This document shows positions 14,450 through 28,600 of a stretch of 64,000 nt of DNA, one piece after another. Origin of the DNA: Petaurus breviceps papuanus (lineage: Eukaryota > Chordata > Mammalia > Diprotodontia > Petauridae); the NCBI GenBank assembly GCA_028583685.1, contig JAMXIF010001194.1, positions 5,932,049 to 5,996,048 of the forward strand, written 5' to 3'. Within the stretch, counting starts at the first letter, position 1, and each line of letters begins with the position of its first letter. The position numbers and the translations under genes are program-made. Below the pieces are notes generated by a model. The model ran no database searches. It was not told the DNA's origin and saw nothing but the letters and a program-made list of their open reading frames with translations.

Positions 14450-17400
14450 ATGGGAGACAGTAATAGGGGAATTTCAGAGTTGGTGATCTCATAAAGACCA
14501 TAGAGTCATGATCTAAGGCAGTGGTGTCAAACACAAATAGAATCAAAAGCCCCTATACATTAACAATCCCTATGGGTGACATATTAACTTAGAAAACCAA
14601 ACATTAATATCATCTGTATTCTATTGTTTCTTTCATTTATTTTGTTATTTATTTCCCAATTATATCTTAATCTTGTTCAAAGTGAACTTGCTATCTGACA
14701 GGTTGAGTATTTGACACTTCTGGTCTAAGATGTGAACTTCCTCAGGGTCAGTAAGGTAGATCAGAAATGTAGGTGATGGGAGTTCAGGAGATTGGTTAAC
14801 CATAAGGCCTGAATGTTAAAGCAACATCAGTGTGAAGTCTGAAATTCCCAAGGACAAGGACTGACAGTGGGACAGAGAAGAAGACTCTGAGACAAGTACT
14901 TAACTACTTGAGAAAGGAAAGAGAGTAACTCGAAGGCCAGCAGATGGCAGCAACAAGGATATGACCAGGATCACATAAATAGATGGCATAAGCCTCAAAG
15001 AAGTATCTGATAAAACGAAGTGTAAGGATACCCCAATAAATGGTCAAAGTATACAAACAAACAGTTTTCAAAGAAAGAAATACAAGATATCAATAAGCAT
15101 ATGAAAAAATACTCCAAAGGGCCAATACTTAGAGAAATGCAAATTAAAACATCTCTGAGGTTCTACCTCATACCTATCAGAATGGCAACAATGCCAAAAA
15201 AGGAAAATGGCAGTTGTTAGTGACATGACATTAAAACAGGCACAATAATACAGTCCTGTTAGAGCTGAGGATTGATAAAGACTTTCTGGAAATCAACTTG
15301 GAAGGTAATTGTGGCATTTTTTTATAATGCAGAGAACAGAAAAGAAGGAAGACTAGCAGAAAGAGGTAAGTGAGCAAAAGAACTCAGAAAATTAGTGTGT
15401 TTGTTCAGTCATTCGGTTGTGTCTGACTCTTCATGACCCCGTGGACCATACTCTCCATAGGGTCTTCTTGGTGGTTTACCATTTCCTTTTCCACTGGATT
15501 AAAGCAACACAGGTTAAGTGACCTGCCCAGAGTCACACAGCTAATATATGTTTGAGGTTACATTTGAACTCAGATCTTCCTAATTCCAAGCCCAGTGTTC
15601 TATCCACTGAGCCATCTAGCTGGCCCTTTGAAAACTATTAGCTGAACTTAACTATATATTTTCAAAAGAAGCAAACTGTAAATAATAGATATCTACAGTT
15701 TCGTATACAATCACCTTATTCTGTTCTATTATGTATTTGAAAATGTCCATTTTATTTTATGTTTAAATTCAGAATAAAACATTTAATATAAAAAAGAGAG
15801 TGACAGAGGTATAGTCAACATGTAAAGGGCAGGAGAGAAGAATCAATCAGTCCTAGAATGGTCAGCCAAGGATGATGCAAAGTCAGTTACCCCCAGCGTA
15901 AACACCTTGAACAAAAATGTTGCTATTCGTGCTACTTTTCACTTTCTTTCTTTAATTCATTCTTTTTTTTATTCAAGTCTTCTTACCATCTCAGGGAGGG
16001 CAAGGAGAAGGGAGGAATAGAATTTGGAACTCAAAACTTTTTTTTAATGTTTTAAAAAAATTGTTTTAACATGTAATTGGGTAAAAATAAAATATTTTTA
16101 AATGTTGATATTACTGAGAAATTCCATACACAAAACATTGTATTTAAATATAAAGCACCCTCAACCAAAAGGGGAACAATTTTCTCTTTAAGCTTACTTT
16201 CAGATGGCCCTCTAACATTGAGAACATAAGTGCCCAGAAGATACATCTCAATCAAAAGGGGAAAAAGTAGCTTTATGGTCAATTCATATAGTTTATCTTT
16301 GATGTACTGCTCCAGAATTTATTGTCCCACAGCTCTATGGCTGAAGCAAAAGGTAACTGTCCCTATATAAGCTTCTGCCTGTTTTCTTCTCAGAAAAAAA
16401 AACTGGGTGTTTAACAACAATTTTGTAGGAAAATGCATAAACCTTCCATTTCCTCTGCTGTAGAACTGGCTTAAGATAGTTTAGAAATTCTGTCCAATAT
16501 AAATACTATATCAACTGTCTTCTAGCATTAGTCATTTCCTCCTCATCGAGTTCATTAGAAGGTTACTTCGTTCTCAGATCATGGCAAGATCACACTATAA
16601 ATTTAGAGAGGGATTTGCCAGTGCTATTGTTTCAGAATTTCATCTTTTTCCACACTGGTTTGCTTTTGGCCAGTATTCAAAGGCTTTTTTTTTTTCTTTC
16701 AGCTATGACAATGGTATGATCTATGCAGGAGATCAGACTTCACCATTCCATACATGTGGGGGTCTGAGGGGTGGAAAAGGAGGGGGCTCAATGGAACATC
16801 TTGTGCACAACCTCCAAAGAGGTAGCTCACATGGCCTTTGTTCCTAGCCAGCTTGCTAGAACAGAGCTCACGATACAAAGAAAAAGACTGGTTTGTGGGC
16901 AGCAAGAAGATCCTTCCGTAAGCTCTTTGATGTAGCTGAAGGTATGAGGTGAAAGAACTCAATACCTGTGAATAAATACTCAATCATGCACTGATCTGCT
17001 GTATAACTAAATTTACCTTCTTCATACTATGAGGTTTTCTTAAAAATTTTTTTTTTTAATTTGCAGAAAGTCAGGTCTAAGTCTACCATGAGAAAATGAA
17101 GTTAGAAAGCGAAGCCCCATTGAAAAGTGTTTCTCTGTGTCTGTCTGTCCATTTATCTGTGTCCATGAGTCTTTATCTGTTTCTTATCCCCAAGCATATC
17201 CATCTCCATGTTTATCTCCTTGTGTATTTGTCGAGCTGTCTTACTTTTATTTGTCTATCCAGCACTTCATACAATCTCTTAATAAATGCTTGTTGACATG
17301 GTGACTCCATGTGTGAATCTGTTTGCATGGATGCTTATTGATGGGTCTCTATTTCTGTGTCTGTCCATATGGTTCTGTGTGTGTGTATTTGTGTGTGTGT

Positions 17401-19573
17401 GTGTATGTGCGTATCTCTGTATCTGTTTCAGGCAAAAAAAAAAGCTTGACAAACTTCTAAATTATTGACTTTTTTCTGAGAAGAAAACAAGCAGAAGCTT
17501 ATATAGGGACAGTTACCTTTTGCTTCAGCCACAGAGCTGTGGGACAATAAATTCTGGAGCAGTACATCAAAGATAAACTATATGAATTGACCATAAGGCT
17601 ACTTTCCCCCCTTTTGATTGAGATGTATCTTCTGGGCACTTATGTTCTCGATGTTAGAGGGCCATCTGAAAGTAAGTTTAAAGAGAAAATTGTTCCCCTT
17701 TTGGTTGAGGGTGCTTTATATTTAAAAAGCCCTGACTTGTGCACAGGGAATCCCTTAAATCAAAAATCAGGACCTAAGGTTCAGAACAAAGTATTCCTCG
17801 CCTATGTATAAAGCTGCTTCTTTCTGAAAGGATGTAGCTCAGGATAGGTGGGGCTGTGACTAGGTAGCCTTTAAGTTGGGAGAGTTGCAGCAGACTGGTG
17901 CTAAGACTATCATAGCTAAATCAAAAGGCTCTGAACACTGATTGTTACTATCACAGACCAATAGATGAAGGGGGAAACAAGGAAGAAAGGAAACGAGCAT
18001 TCATTAATTACCTACTACATGGCAGGTACTCTACTAGGTATTTTGTAAATATCTCGTTTGACCATCACAACAACCCTAGAAGTCAGGTGCCACTGCTATC
18101 AGTGGAAGAATCTGAGGCAACAGAAATTAAGTCACTTGACCAGGATCACACAGCTAGTACATTTCTTAACCCTAATTGCTTAGGGGTGGCCAGGTGGCTC
18201 AGCGAGTAAGAGCACCGGCTCCAGTGTCAGGATGACCTGGAGATTGAATCCCGGGCTCAGACACTCAGCACCACACCCAGAAATAACTGGCCGTGTAACC
18301 TTGAGCAAGTTACTTAACCCCAATTGCTTAAAAAAAATGTAACTGGGAAATATTGGACAAAATAAATAAAATAACAATAGCACACAGATAATATTCATAT
18401 GTAGTTTTCCAAGTTCATATGTGGCCCTCAAAGAATCTTATGCATGGTTTAGTGACTCTCATGTCTAAGTGTGTTTGGTACCCCTAAGCTAGATGATGTG
18501 GCACTTACAATCCCAAACAAATGCCTCAATCCAGGTGAAACAACTCTAGCATTCACACTCACTCTCGTCCTCCTCCCCTCTCCACATCTGCATATGTATA
18601 TATGCACATATATATGGAAACATTCATGTACGGTTTAATACATGAATGCATAATGTGTGTGCATGCATATATATGCGTGTGTGTATGTATGTATCCCTAA
18701 TTTCTTTAATGAGCTCCAATCTCAAGTTACCAATTGCCTACTAGACTAGATATCCTATAAGCATCTCAAACTCAACATGTCCAAAAGAGAATTCATAACC
18801 TTTTTCCCTTTTAAAAACTGCCCTGTTGCTATCAAGAACATTATCAGTCACCTGTTTTCCCAACCTTGTTGCCATCTTCAACTCTCCCCTCTCATTCACT
18901 CCTCCCCATATCTAATCAATGACCAAATCTTATTATTTCTATCTTCACTATCTCTAGCCTACACCCCCTTCTCTCTACTCATAGAGTGATGACTTCAGAT
19001 CAGGCTTTCCTCTCCTCTCTCCTGAGCCTCCAAATCATTCTCTTTGCCTCAAATCCATCCCTATTCTACCTTTCAAACAGATAACAAAGTAATTTTCCTT
19101 AAGGGCAGTTCTGAACCTGTTACTATTCTATTCAACAAACTCTAGTGGCTCCCTATTGCATCTAAGATCAAATGTAAACCCCTCTGTTTGGCACTTGTGG
19201 CCCTTTATAACCTGATATCAATTTTCCTTTGCAGTCTTCCTACACATTCTATCCCTTCATACGTTCCATGATTCAGCTTGGTTTTTTACTGTTCTTCATA
19301 CATCACACTCTACTTTTCATCTCCAAGTCTTGTCCTGAGTATTCTCCAGCCCAGAAATGTACTTCCTTCCTCACTTCTCCTTCTTAGAATCTTTAGTTTC
19401 CTTCATGGCTCAGCTCAAAGCACTGTCTTCTATCCCCAGACCTCAAGCCCTATTTTAAAAAAAAATTTAGGGGTGGCTATGTGGTGCAGTAAGTAAAGTG
19501 CCGGCCCTGGAGTCAGGAGGAACTGAGTTCGGATCTGGCCTCAGACACTTAACACCCACACACACACACACAC

Positions 19574-19615
<42 letters not shown>

Positions 19616-22600
19616 GCAGTATAACCTTGGGCAAGTTACTTAACCCCAATTGCCTTCCAAAAGGCAAAAAAAAATTATAATTTTTTTTATAAAATTATAA
19701 AAAGCTTGTAAAAATAAGCTCCTTGAAGACAGAATCATTTCTCTTTTGTCTTTGCATAATGACCCAGCACAAGGATTGGCACACAGCTGCTTAATAAATT
19801 CTTATTAACTGAATGACTGAAAATTGAGGTGACTGGCTCTCCCTTTTATTTAACAATACGGTGTTCTTGTTTTCAGGGGGGGAAAAAAAACCCCACTGAC
19901 TATGGAGTAAGAAAATCTGAATTTCAGATGCAGCTCCAAATAGCCATGAAATGACAGGCAAGTCCAAACAGAAATAACCCATAATGGGTTGTCCCTAAGC
20001 ATTTTGGTTGGGAAAGATGCACTTCATAAATTATAAAGCACTACAGAAATGTCAGCTGTTGTCATCATTATTATTCCCAAAAAGCTGATTTTAGGAACTA
20101 TTCAATTATGACAGAAATAGAGAATTAATTGAAGCAAAAATTCTTCCTTGTCTCAGCCCTCCACAAAAATATACAGAACTTTCTTAGAAGCCATTCTTGG
20201 GTGGAGAGATGTGGAAAAAAGACATTGGCGACAGAGAGACTTAGAGGCACCTGGGTGGTGCCCTGATCTCTCTGATGACCTCCATTGTCATGTCTAAACA
20301 GAACTTGTCAGCTTCCCTCCTGAAGCCTTTCCCCCTTCTTCTACCTTCCCGGTTACTGTAGAGGGCAGCATCATTCTCCCAGTCCCAGGCTCACAACCTA
20401 GGAGTCATTCTGAATGTGTCTTACCCCCCATACCCATCCTTCTTTGCATTATCTCTGAAATAAGTTCTCTTCTCTCTTCTGACACTGCGACCACTGTAGT
20501 GCAGGCTCACATCACTTCACATTTAGCAATAGCCAAGGTGGGTCTGCCTGTCTCAAGTGACTCCACTCCAATCCATCCTCCTTTCAGTCAATACAGTGAT
20601 CCTCCTAAAACGGGGGTTTGATCACGTCACACCTCCCTACTCAATAAACTGCTGTGGCTCCCTATTGCCTCCAGGATCAAACACAAAGTGATCTATCTGG
20701 CATTCAAAGTCCTTCATCACTTAGCGTCTTCCTACCTTTGCAGTCTCCTCACATCTCACTACCAGACACACAGTCTTCAGTCCGTTGACACTGGCCTCCT
20801 GGCTACTCCACCAATAAGTCACCCCATCTCTCAGCTCCAGGCATTCTCTCTGGCTGACTCCACGCTTGGAAGATGTTTCTCCATTCCAATTACTGACCTC
20901 CCTGGTTTCCTTTAAATCCCAACTTAAATTATGCCTTCTGCAGGAAGCCTCTCCCAATCCCTCCTGATTCGAATGCCCTCCCTCTGTTATTTATGTCCTA
21001 TTTACCCTACGTAAAACTTGATCTGCATGTGCTTGTTTTCATGTTGTTTTCCCCATTATTTGTAAACTCCTTGAACTTTTGCTTCTTTTTATATCCCCAA
21101 TGCTTAGCATAGTGCCTGGTACACAGTAGATGCTTAATAATTGATTGCGCCTAGATTCAGGAAGACCCGAGTTCAAATACAACCTCAGATAATTACTAAC
21201 TCTGTGTCCCTGAGCCAGTCACTTAACCATTCTCAGCTTCCATTTCCTCATCTGTAAAATGAGGGTAAAAATAGCTTCTACCTCCCTGAGCTGTTGAAGG
21301 ATCAGATGAACCAATATTTATAAAGCATGTTGCAAATCTCAGTGCACTATATGAATGCTAGCTTTTACCTATGGGTTAGTTCTAGAACTTTTATTGGGCA
21401 GTCCATATGATCCTGGACAACTTACTCCATTTCTCTGAGCCTTATTTTCTTCAACTGTAAAATAGGAGAAATAGCATCTGAATATCCTACGTAGGAAGAT
21501 TTTTGTGAAGAAAGCACTTTGTAAACTGTAAAGCAATACAGTCGTGAGACTTGCTACTGTCGTTACTCTTCTATGTGAAGCGTTGCATTACTAAGAAATC
21601 ATTGGCCATCAGGATTTAGATAGTGCCTGCATGTTTTCTGTCCTAATTCAATGAGTTAACCAGAAGCTGTATCAGATATCTGTGGTCTGTCTGCTTTAGA
21701 AAAGTATATTTTCTTATCAGTGAAGGTCAGAAAGGTTGTGACTCCAACATACGGAAAGATTTTACACTTTCAGAAAAAATGTATATCAAAGAGGGAGAGG
21801 GTGACAGAAGGTACTAAATCAAGACTTCTGATGCCACTTGACATGTGCACTGTACCTGCTTTGTTTTTTAACCTCTGTAACCATAAATAAAGGGCAACTT
21901 ACGTAGATACTTACCCTTACTATGATACCCATGCGCTTGCTTTCATAAGTGAATGGGAATATTTGAAGAATGGTGAAGTTCAGAATCTGGCCACCAGGGG
22001 TCCTCAGCTGCATAGAAGATTGATCTCTGCCCACCAGGGTTAAACCAACACTTTCAGTCCACTGGACCAGGGCCACCTAAATATAACCAAAGGTTAAAAG
22101 TCAGATAGATGGCTAAGTATCCAGGTTCATGGGTCATGCAAATGAACACCAGTCAGGGAGGAGGTATGGGCAGGATGAAGAAAAAGTTGATCACTTATGT
22201 CAAGGTAAAAGCACTTGGGTTTTGGGGTTTTGGGGAGAGACAGGGGGTGATGGTGAGAATGACATGAACAAATGGCCCTTTAATATAATTTCTTGAGGTC
22301 AAACCTGCTCACTGACAATATTAATTACTTATGGCCTATGGAAGGCTCAGTGAGTCAATGCTGTACAAAATATAGCCAGTTGGACAGATATCCTATTTAA
22401 TATAGTACAAACTATAGCCTGGTAGACAAATCATCTGCCTAGATGAGGGGGAGAGGAGAAGGGGGGAAAGAAAGGAAGAGGGAGGAAAGAAAGGAAAAGG
22501 AGGAGGGCGGGGGGGGGGAAGAGACAAAATAAGAGAATGAAAAAAGAGAGGGAGAGAGAATGAGAAAGAAAAGAGGGAGAATGAAAAAGTAGAGAATGAA

Positions 22601-25600
22601 AAAGAGGGAGAGAGAATAAGCAAAAAAAACAGAACAAAAGAAATTCACACCATTAGATCAAGTTAAAAAGTCACCAATCAATTTTAACCTTACTCACTAG
22701 GATCAGAGAGCCTGAGTTGGAAGGAATCGCCAACTCACAGGATCCATAGAGTTAGAGCTGGAAGAGACATTTCAATGTCATCTAGGCTCATCCCCTAATT
22801 TTACAGATGAGGAAACAAGCCCACAGAAATGAAATGACTTGTTCAAAGTCATACAAATAATAAGTTGAAGAACTGGGTTTAAACTCAGTTCCTCTAATCT
22901 CAAATACAGCATTTCTTTTCTCTGTCTTAATTTCAATTTTATCTATGTCTATACATGTAAATGGTGTCTCTAATAAAAGAATGTAAGCTTCTTGAGGATA
23001 GGTGCTACTTCTTTACTGTACCACACTGCCAGATGAGAAAGCTAAAGCCTAAGGAGGTTTTTACTTGCCAAAGAGCACATAAATACTAGGCATCAAAGCC
23101 AGCATTTGAACACAGGTCTTCTGACTTCAAATCCAGTGCTTTTTCTATTATACCACACTGCCTCCCATCTACATTATCTCCCAAAAGGAATCTATACATG
23201 GTAGGTAGTATTAGTTGAATGCTTGTGTTAATTTAATCCATTACTTCATCTATCTTGAAACAGATAATGCAGATGAACAATAAGCTAGACCCAGAATAAA
23301 AGAGCTGAAAGAAACTCAATTGTGTTCAGGGAATCTCAATGACACTTTCAATACTCTGCAAGATGTTCTTGAACACAAAAACCCAAGTTTTTAACCTCAA
23401 CAGATTCCCGCTGATGCAACATGACTGTGGATCACTGAACACCACAATCTCTGAAAATCAATCAATATTGTGGGGAACCTGAAGGGCAGCAGGGAGATGG
23501 ACAGAGGGTACAGCACATTGCCCATAAATGCAAGGATAATATAAGGGATCCCAGCCAGGAAATTTATAACCAGAAATAAAAGTTAGTCAGTCAAGCAGCA
23601 AAAGCAAGAGGTAACATTGATGGATAATCTATGTAAACTCTACTTGTAATTATGAAATGTTTAAAGACCTAGAGGAAGGCCTCTAGCTTGTGGAGTAGAT
23701 CCCCTATAGAAGAATTACTAAATGGCTTGGATAAGCATCCATCCAATAGGGTAAGAAGGCATGGATGGGCTATGTTTTGAACCACTAAAGGGAATCCCTA
23801 CATCATGAAATCATTATCCATTGAATAAGTATTAAACATGAAAGAATGAAATGAGTTGAATAGGCTTTGAATGATCCTCAAATGCATCCATAATCTCATT
23901 GATTTAGGAGTTCCCCTACAAAGAAGTAACCCATCCATGCCTACCCAACCCATGAGTCTCTCATTTCTGTCTTTCCAAAAGTTCCCAATAGGTGCCCATC
24001 CAATAGGCAAGGGGCTTTCCTCACTTTGTCCCAACATCCTGAGGGTACCAAATTGGAATGTTCTGGCCTGCATCCCTACCTCACAACACACAACCAGCAC
24101 ATATTCTTTCTGTAACACAATTCTTTAGCATCCTTTTTTCTCATTCTTTGGAGTTGCTCCTTGGTTACATGCTACTGGCCTACTCACACCCTCTATGTGC
24201 CTTTCCAGTGCCCTCTGTGATGTTTATTCTGGTCTTGATATCAATGCCGGTAAAATGGTTACACTGAAATGACAAATCTTTGCTTTTATGGGAAACTTGG
24301 GGTCAATAAAGTACTTTATAATTTCCCAAAAGCAAGTCAGTCCACTCTCCTCTTTTTCAACTTTGGGCCTACTTCTTTTTCATATTATATGCGTCGGGTA
24401 TACATCCTGTTGGACAACTCTTAAAGGGGTCCATTCAGATGCACATTGACATCAGAACAACAGTCATTCTTCCTTCCTTTCATTTATTTTACTCAAACAT
24501 CTCCCTAATAATTAATTTTATATACTACTATTTTTCATTTACTTCATTTAATTTACTCAAAATTTTCTTTTAAAAAAGCTAGAACTGGCATAGTGTCTTA
24601 AGGTTTGCAAAACCTTATCTGCTTATCTTACCTCATAATAATCCTATGAACTATTATTATGTCCATTTTACAGATCAAGAAATGTGATTCTTTGGGGCAG
24701 CTAGGTGGTGCAGTGAATAGAGCACCAGCCCTGGAGTCAGGAAGACCTGAGTTCAAAACCAACCTCAGACACTTGACACACTAGCTATGTGACCTTGGGC
24801 AAGTCACTTCACACCAATTGCTCTACCCTCCCCCCTCCAAAAAGAAAAAAAAAAAGGAATGTGATTCACCCAGAGTAACACACTTATTAAGTACCTGAGG
24901 GAGAATTCAAACTGGTCTTTCTAACTCCAAATCCCAGCAATCTACTGTGCCACCTAGCTGCTAAGATTCCACATTCTCCTATCCATGACTCATCCTCAAT
25001 CAGTCTTCACCCCAGCCATCTTGCACCCTGCTGTTTCTACTCCCTGCTCTACACTGACGCACTCTGCACTCCCGGTGGCAATGCCCTCTGCCTGGCAATT
25101 TGAGAAGTGCCATGCCCCCTCCCCATGCCCTGCTTCCTTCCACCGCTAGCCCTTGTTGTTAGTTCAGTTGTTTTAGTTGCATCCAACTCATCATAACCCC
25201 ATTTGGGGTTTTCTTGGCAAAGATATTGGAGTGGTTTGCCATTTCCTCTTCCAACTCATTTTACAGATGAGTAAACAGAGGCAAGCAGAGTTAAATTACT
25301 TACCCAGGGTCATACAGCTAGTGCCTGAGGCCACATTTGAACTCAGTTCTCCTGATTCTAAGCCTGGCACTCCATTCACTGCACCACCTTGCTGCCCCTA
25401 ACTCTAGCTCAGAAAATTGTAATTAGATCAATAATACCACCATTCCACCCTACCCCACTGCCCAGAACAAAACATCTTTCCCAAATCAATACTCCCTAAA
25501 TGCAATGTGCATTCTCCTCTCTTAGAATATAACCTCCGTAAGGGCAGAAACTGTCTGGCTTTTTTATCTGTATCCTCCACCCTTAGCACAGTGCTTGGCA

Positions 25601-28600
25601 CACAATAAAAATAAACATTTTTCTTTCATTTAGGAAAAGACTACTCTGTGGCATGAAATGTGGATACAAAGACAGAAATCAATGTCCTGCCCTCAAGAAG
25701 CATACATTCTACTATAAGAGATCATCTGTAAATAAGTAAGTATATATAAAGTGTACCAGATAAGACACCAGCAATTTGGAAGAATTAGCAAAGTCCTCAC
25801 GTAAAAGTGGCTATTTGAACAATTTTCTAAAAAAATAAGGAATTTTAAAAAAGAATAAGTGAGAGAGGACTGTGTTCCAGGCAAGTGCAAAAGAATGAGC
25901 ATAGGAGATAGAGTGGGTAATGTGTGAAGAAAAAGAAAAAGGCCACTTTGGATGAATTAGACCCAAACTGTACAAGTGAAGAATAGCAGGAGTAATATAT
26001 AAGTTTTTTTAAGGCAGTTTGGTACCAGGTTGTGATGAGTTTTATAAGACAGACAGAGGAACTAGTATTTGATCCTGAGGTAGTACGGAGTCATCAGAGT
26101 TTAATGATTAGGAGAGTGATGTGGTCAAATTTATACTTTAAGAAAATTACTTTTGGGGCGGCTAGGTGGCACAGTGAGTAAAGTGCCAGCCCAGAGTCAG
26201 GAGGACCGGAGTTCGGTTCTGGCCTCAGACACTTAACACCCACACACACCCACACACACACACACACACAAACTAGCCGTGTAACCTTGGGCAAGTTACT
26301 TAACCCCAACTGCCCTCCAAAAGGCAAAAAAAAAATTGCTTTTATAGATTTGTGGAAGATGAACTGATGAAAAGAGAGACTAGAAGCAAGGAAGTTATTA
26401 CAATAATAATCCAAGTAAAGGATGAAGGCCTGAACTAAAATGGTGGCTATGTGAGTAGACAGAAAGGCATGGACATGAGAGGCATTGTAGAGGCAGGAAT
26501 GACAAGGTTTGGCAACTGGTTAGATATGGAAACTGAGGGAGAGTCAAGAATAGTGCTGAGGTTGTAAATCTAAGGTAGAAGAATGGTTTATACCTTCAAC
26601 TAAAATAAGGAAATTCAGATTTCAGGTGGTTTGTTGAGAAACACAGTGAGTTCAGTTTTAGACATGCTAAGTTTGAGATGTCTATGGGACATCCAGTTTG
26701 AAATATCTAAGAAGCAACTAAAAATGAGAACACGAAATTCACATTTGCTAATGAATATAAATTGTTCATTGGGTAAAGGTGGGGGGGGCGGTGAGGAGGT
26801 TCAGAGATACTGAATCTAAATTAATTATTAAATGAAGCAATGACTATAGGATCATAAATTTCAAGCTAAAAGGTACCTTAGAGGTCATCTGGTTCAATCT
26901 GATCATTTTACAGATTCAGAGACTAAGTCTAAAGGGGCTAAATGATTTGCCCAAGATCATATAGATAGTAAGAGGTAGGGGTGGGAGTGGGCAAGAATAC
27001 GCATTTATTAAACACCTACTATGTGCAAGCACTTTATAAATATTATCTCATTTGTCCTCACAACAACCTGGAAGGTGGGTGCTGTTATAATTCACATTTT
27101 ACAGTTGAGGAAACTGAGGCAAACAGAGTTGTTAAGTGGCTTGTCAAAGGTCACAAATCTAGCAAATTTCTGAAACTGGGATTTAAACCATGTTCTTCCT
27201 AACTCCAGACCCAAAGCTCTGTCCACTGTACCACCTACCAACAGAGGCAGGATTTGAACCCAGGTTTTCACTCCAGATCCAGTCTTTCCAATGCACAGTT
27301 ACAGAGATTCCAAAAACATAGAGGAACTTAAAAAGAGAAAAGCTAATATTTTGGCTAAAGGAATACTCTCACAGTGAAAGCAAATCACTCAAACTTTCCA
27401 TCACCTCTATGGGCAGGGATACTAGACTATCCCAGAACAAAGAATCAGGGGATAGAGTCAGTCATTAAAATCACACAATGACGATTGTACTGTGAACTCC
27501 AAACCATTAGTTTTAAAGACAGATACTGTCTACAACAGCACACTTTACTCAATGGAGTCGCTATTAAGTAACCTCAATCTCTTTCTTTCCCCTCATTCCC
27601 CTGTAGCAGTGTGATAATTGAAACCTTGGCAAGCTTATTCAAACCTTATCCAAACAGGATATGAGCACTGTAGGCAGCCTTACATTTTCACCTTCTGTTC
27701 AAATATCCTTCTTTTCTACATCAGCTTCAATGTAAAGTTATTCTCTAAGAAAATACAGGAGGAAAAAAAAAATCACACTAAGCCCATGCCACTGTGAGTA
27801 GGAAATTATAAAGATAATTTTTTAAATCCTCCAAATCATGGCAGAAAAAAATTCACAGGTTAAAGATGACGCTAAGCCATTCTCATTAAGTAAATTTCCA
27901 TAACAATTTTATTTATTTAATCTGTGTGACTTTGGGCAAGCCATTTTCCATTTCTAAGACAGTTTTCTCACCTGTAAAATGAAGGAAGTAGACTAAATCA
28001 TTTCTAAAATCCCTGCAATTCTGACATTCTCTAAATCTATAGCAGGAGTTCTTTATTTTTTGTGTGTCATGGACCCCTCTGGCAATCTGGTAAAGCCTAT
28101 AGGCCATTCTCAGAATAATGTTTTTAAATATACAAAATAAAATACTTATAATTTCCAAGAAAATCAATTATACTTAAGTAAAAATGGAATTTTTTCTGAT
28201 TCAAGTTCACAGATCAAGAATCCCTGGCTTATAAAGTTATTCTAGCTCCATGGAACATCTCTTTAGAAGAATAAATCCATCTTTTAGCATCTGAGGCTAA
28301 TAAGGTCCTTGAGGGAAGGGACCATGCCAGCTAGCATATCCCCAAAGTTAGCACAGTCCCTTGCATATGAGAGGTTCCCAATATATATTTGTTCAATTGA
28401 ACTGAAAATGTAATTCCCACAATGGCTCTTCTAATGACTGCCCTACATTTGACTAAAAAATAATAAACTTCACAAGTACATAATAGAGCAGTTCACAAAA
28501 CAGACCTGGGGATTCTGGTAGACTGTAAGCTCACTATGAATCCAAACTACAATGAGAGTCAAAAAGCTACTGCTTCATCGAAAAGAATGGTTTATAGAAC

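Noticed and set aside
16052-16282. Gene encoded in the inverted-repeat arms
   Set aside because: The shared open stretch is explained by 97% identity of the arms; it has no start context, domain or extension into flanks.
19467-19680. Cys/Val- and His/Thr-repeat frames
   Set aside because: Translation of the (CA)n microsatellite inside a SINE.
22393-22648. Three overlapping Phe/Ser/Pro-rich frames
   Set aside because: Low-complexity translation of the polypurine tract's complement.
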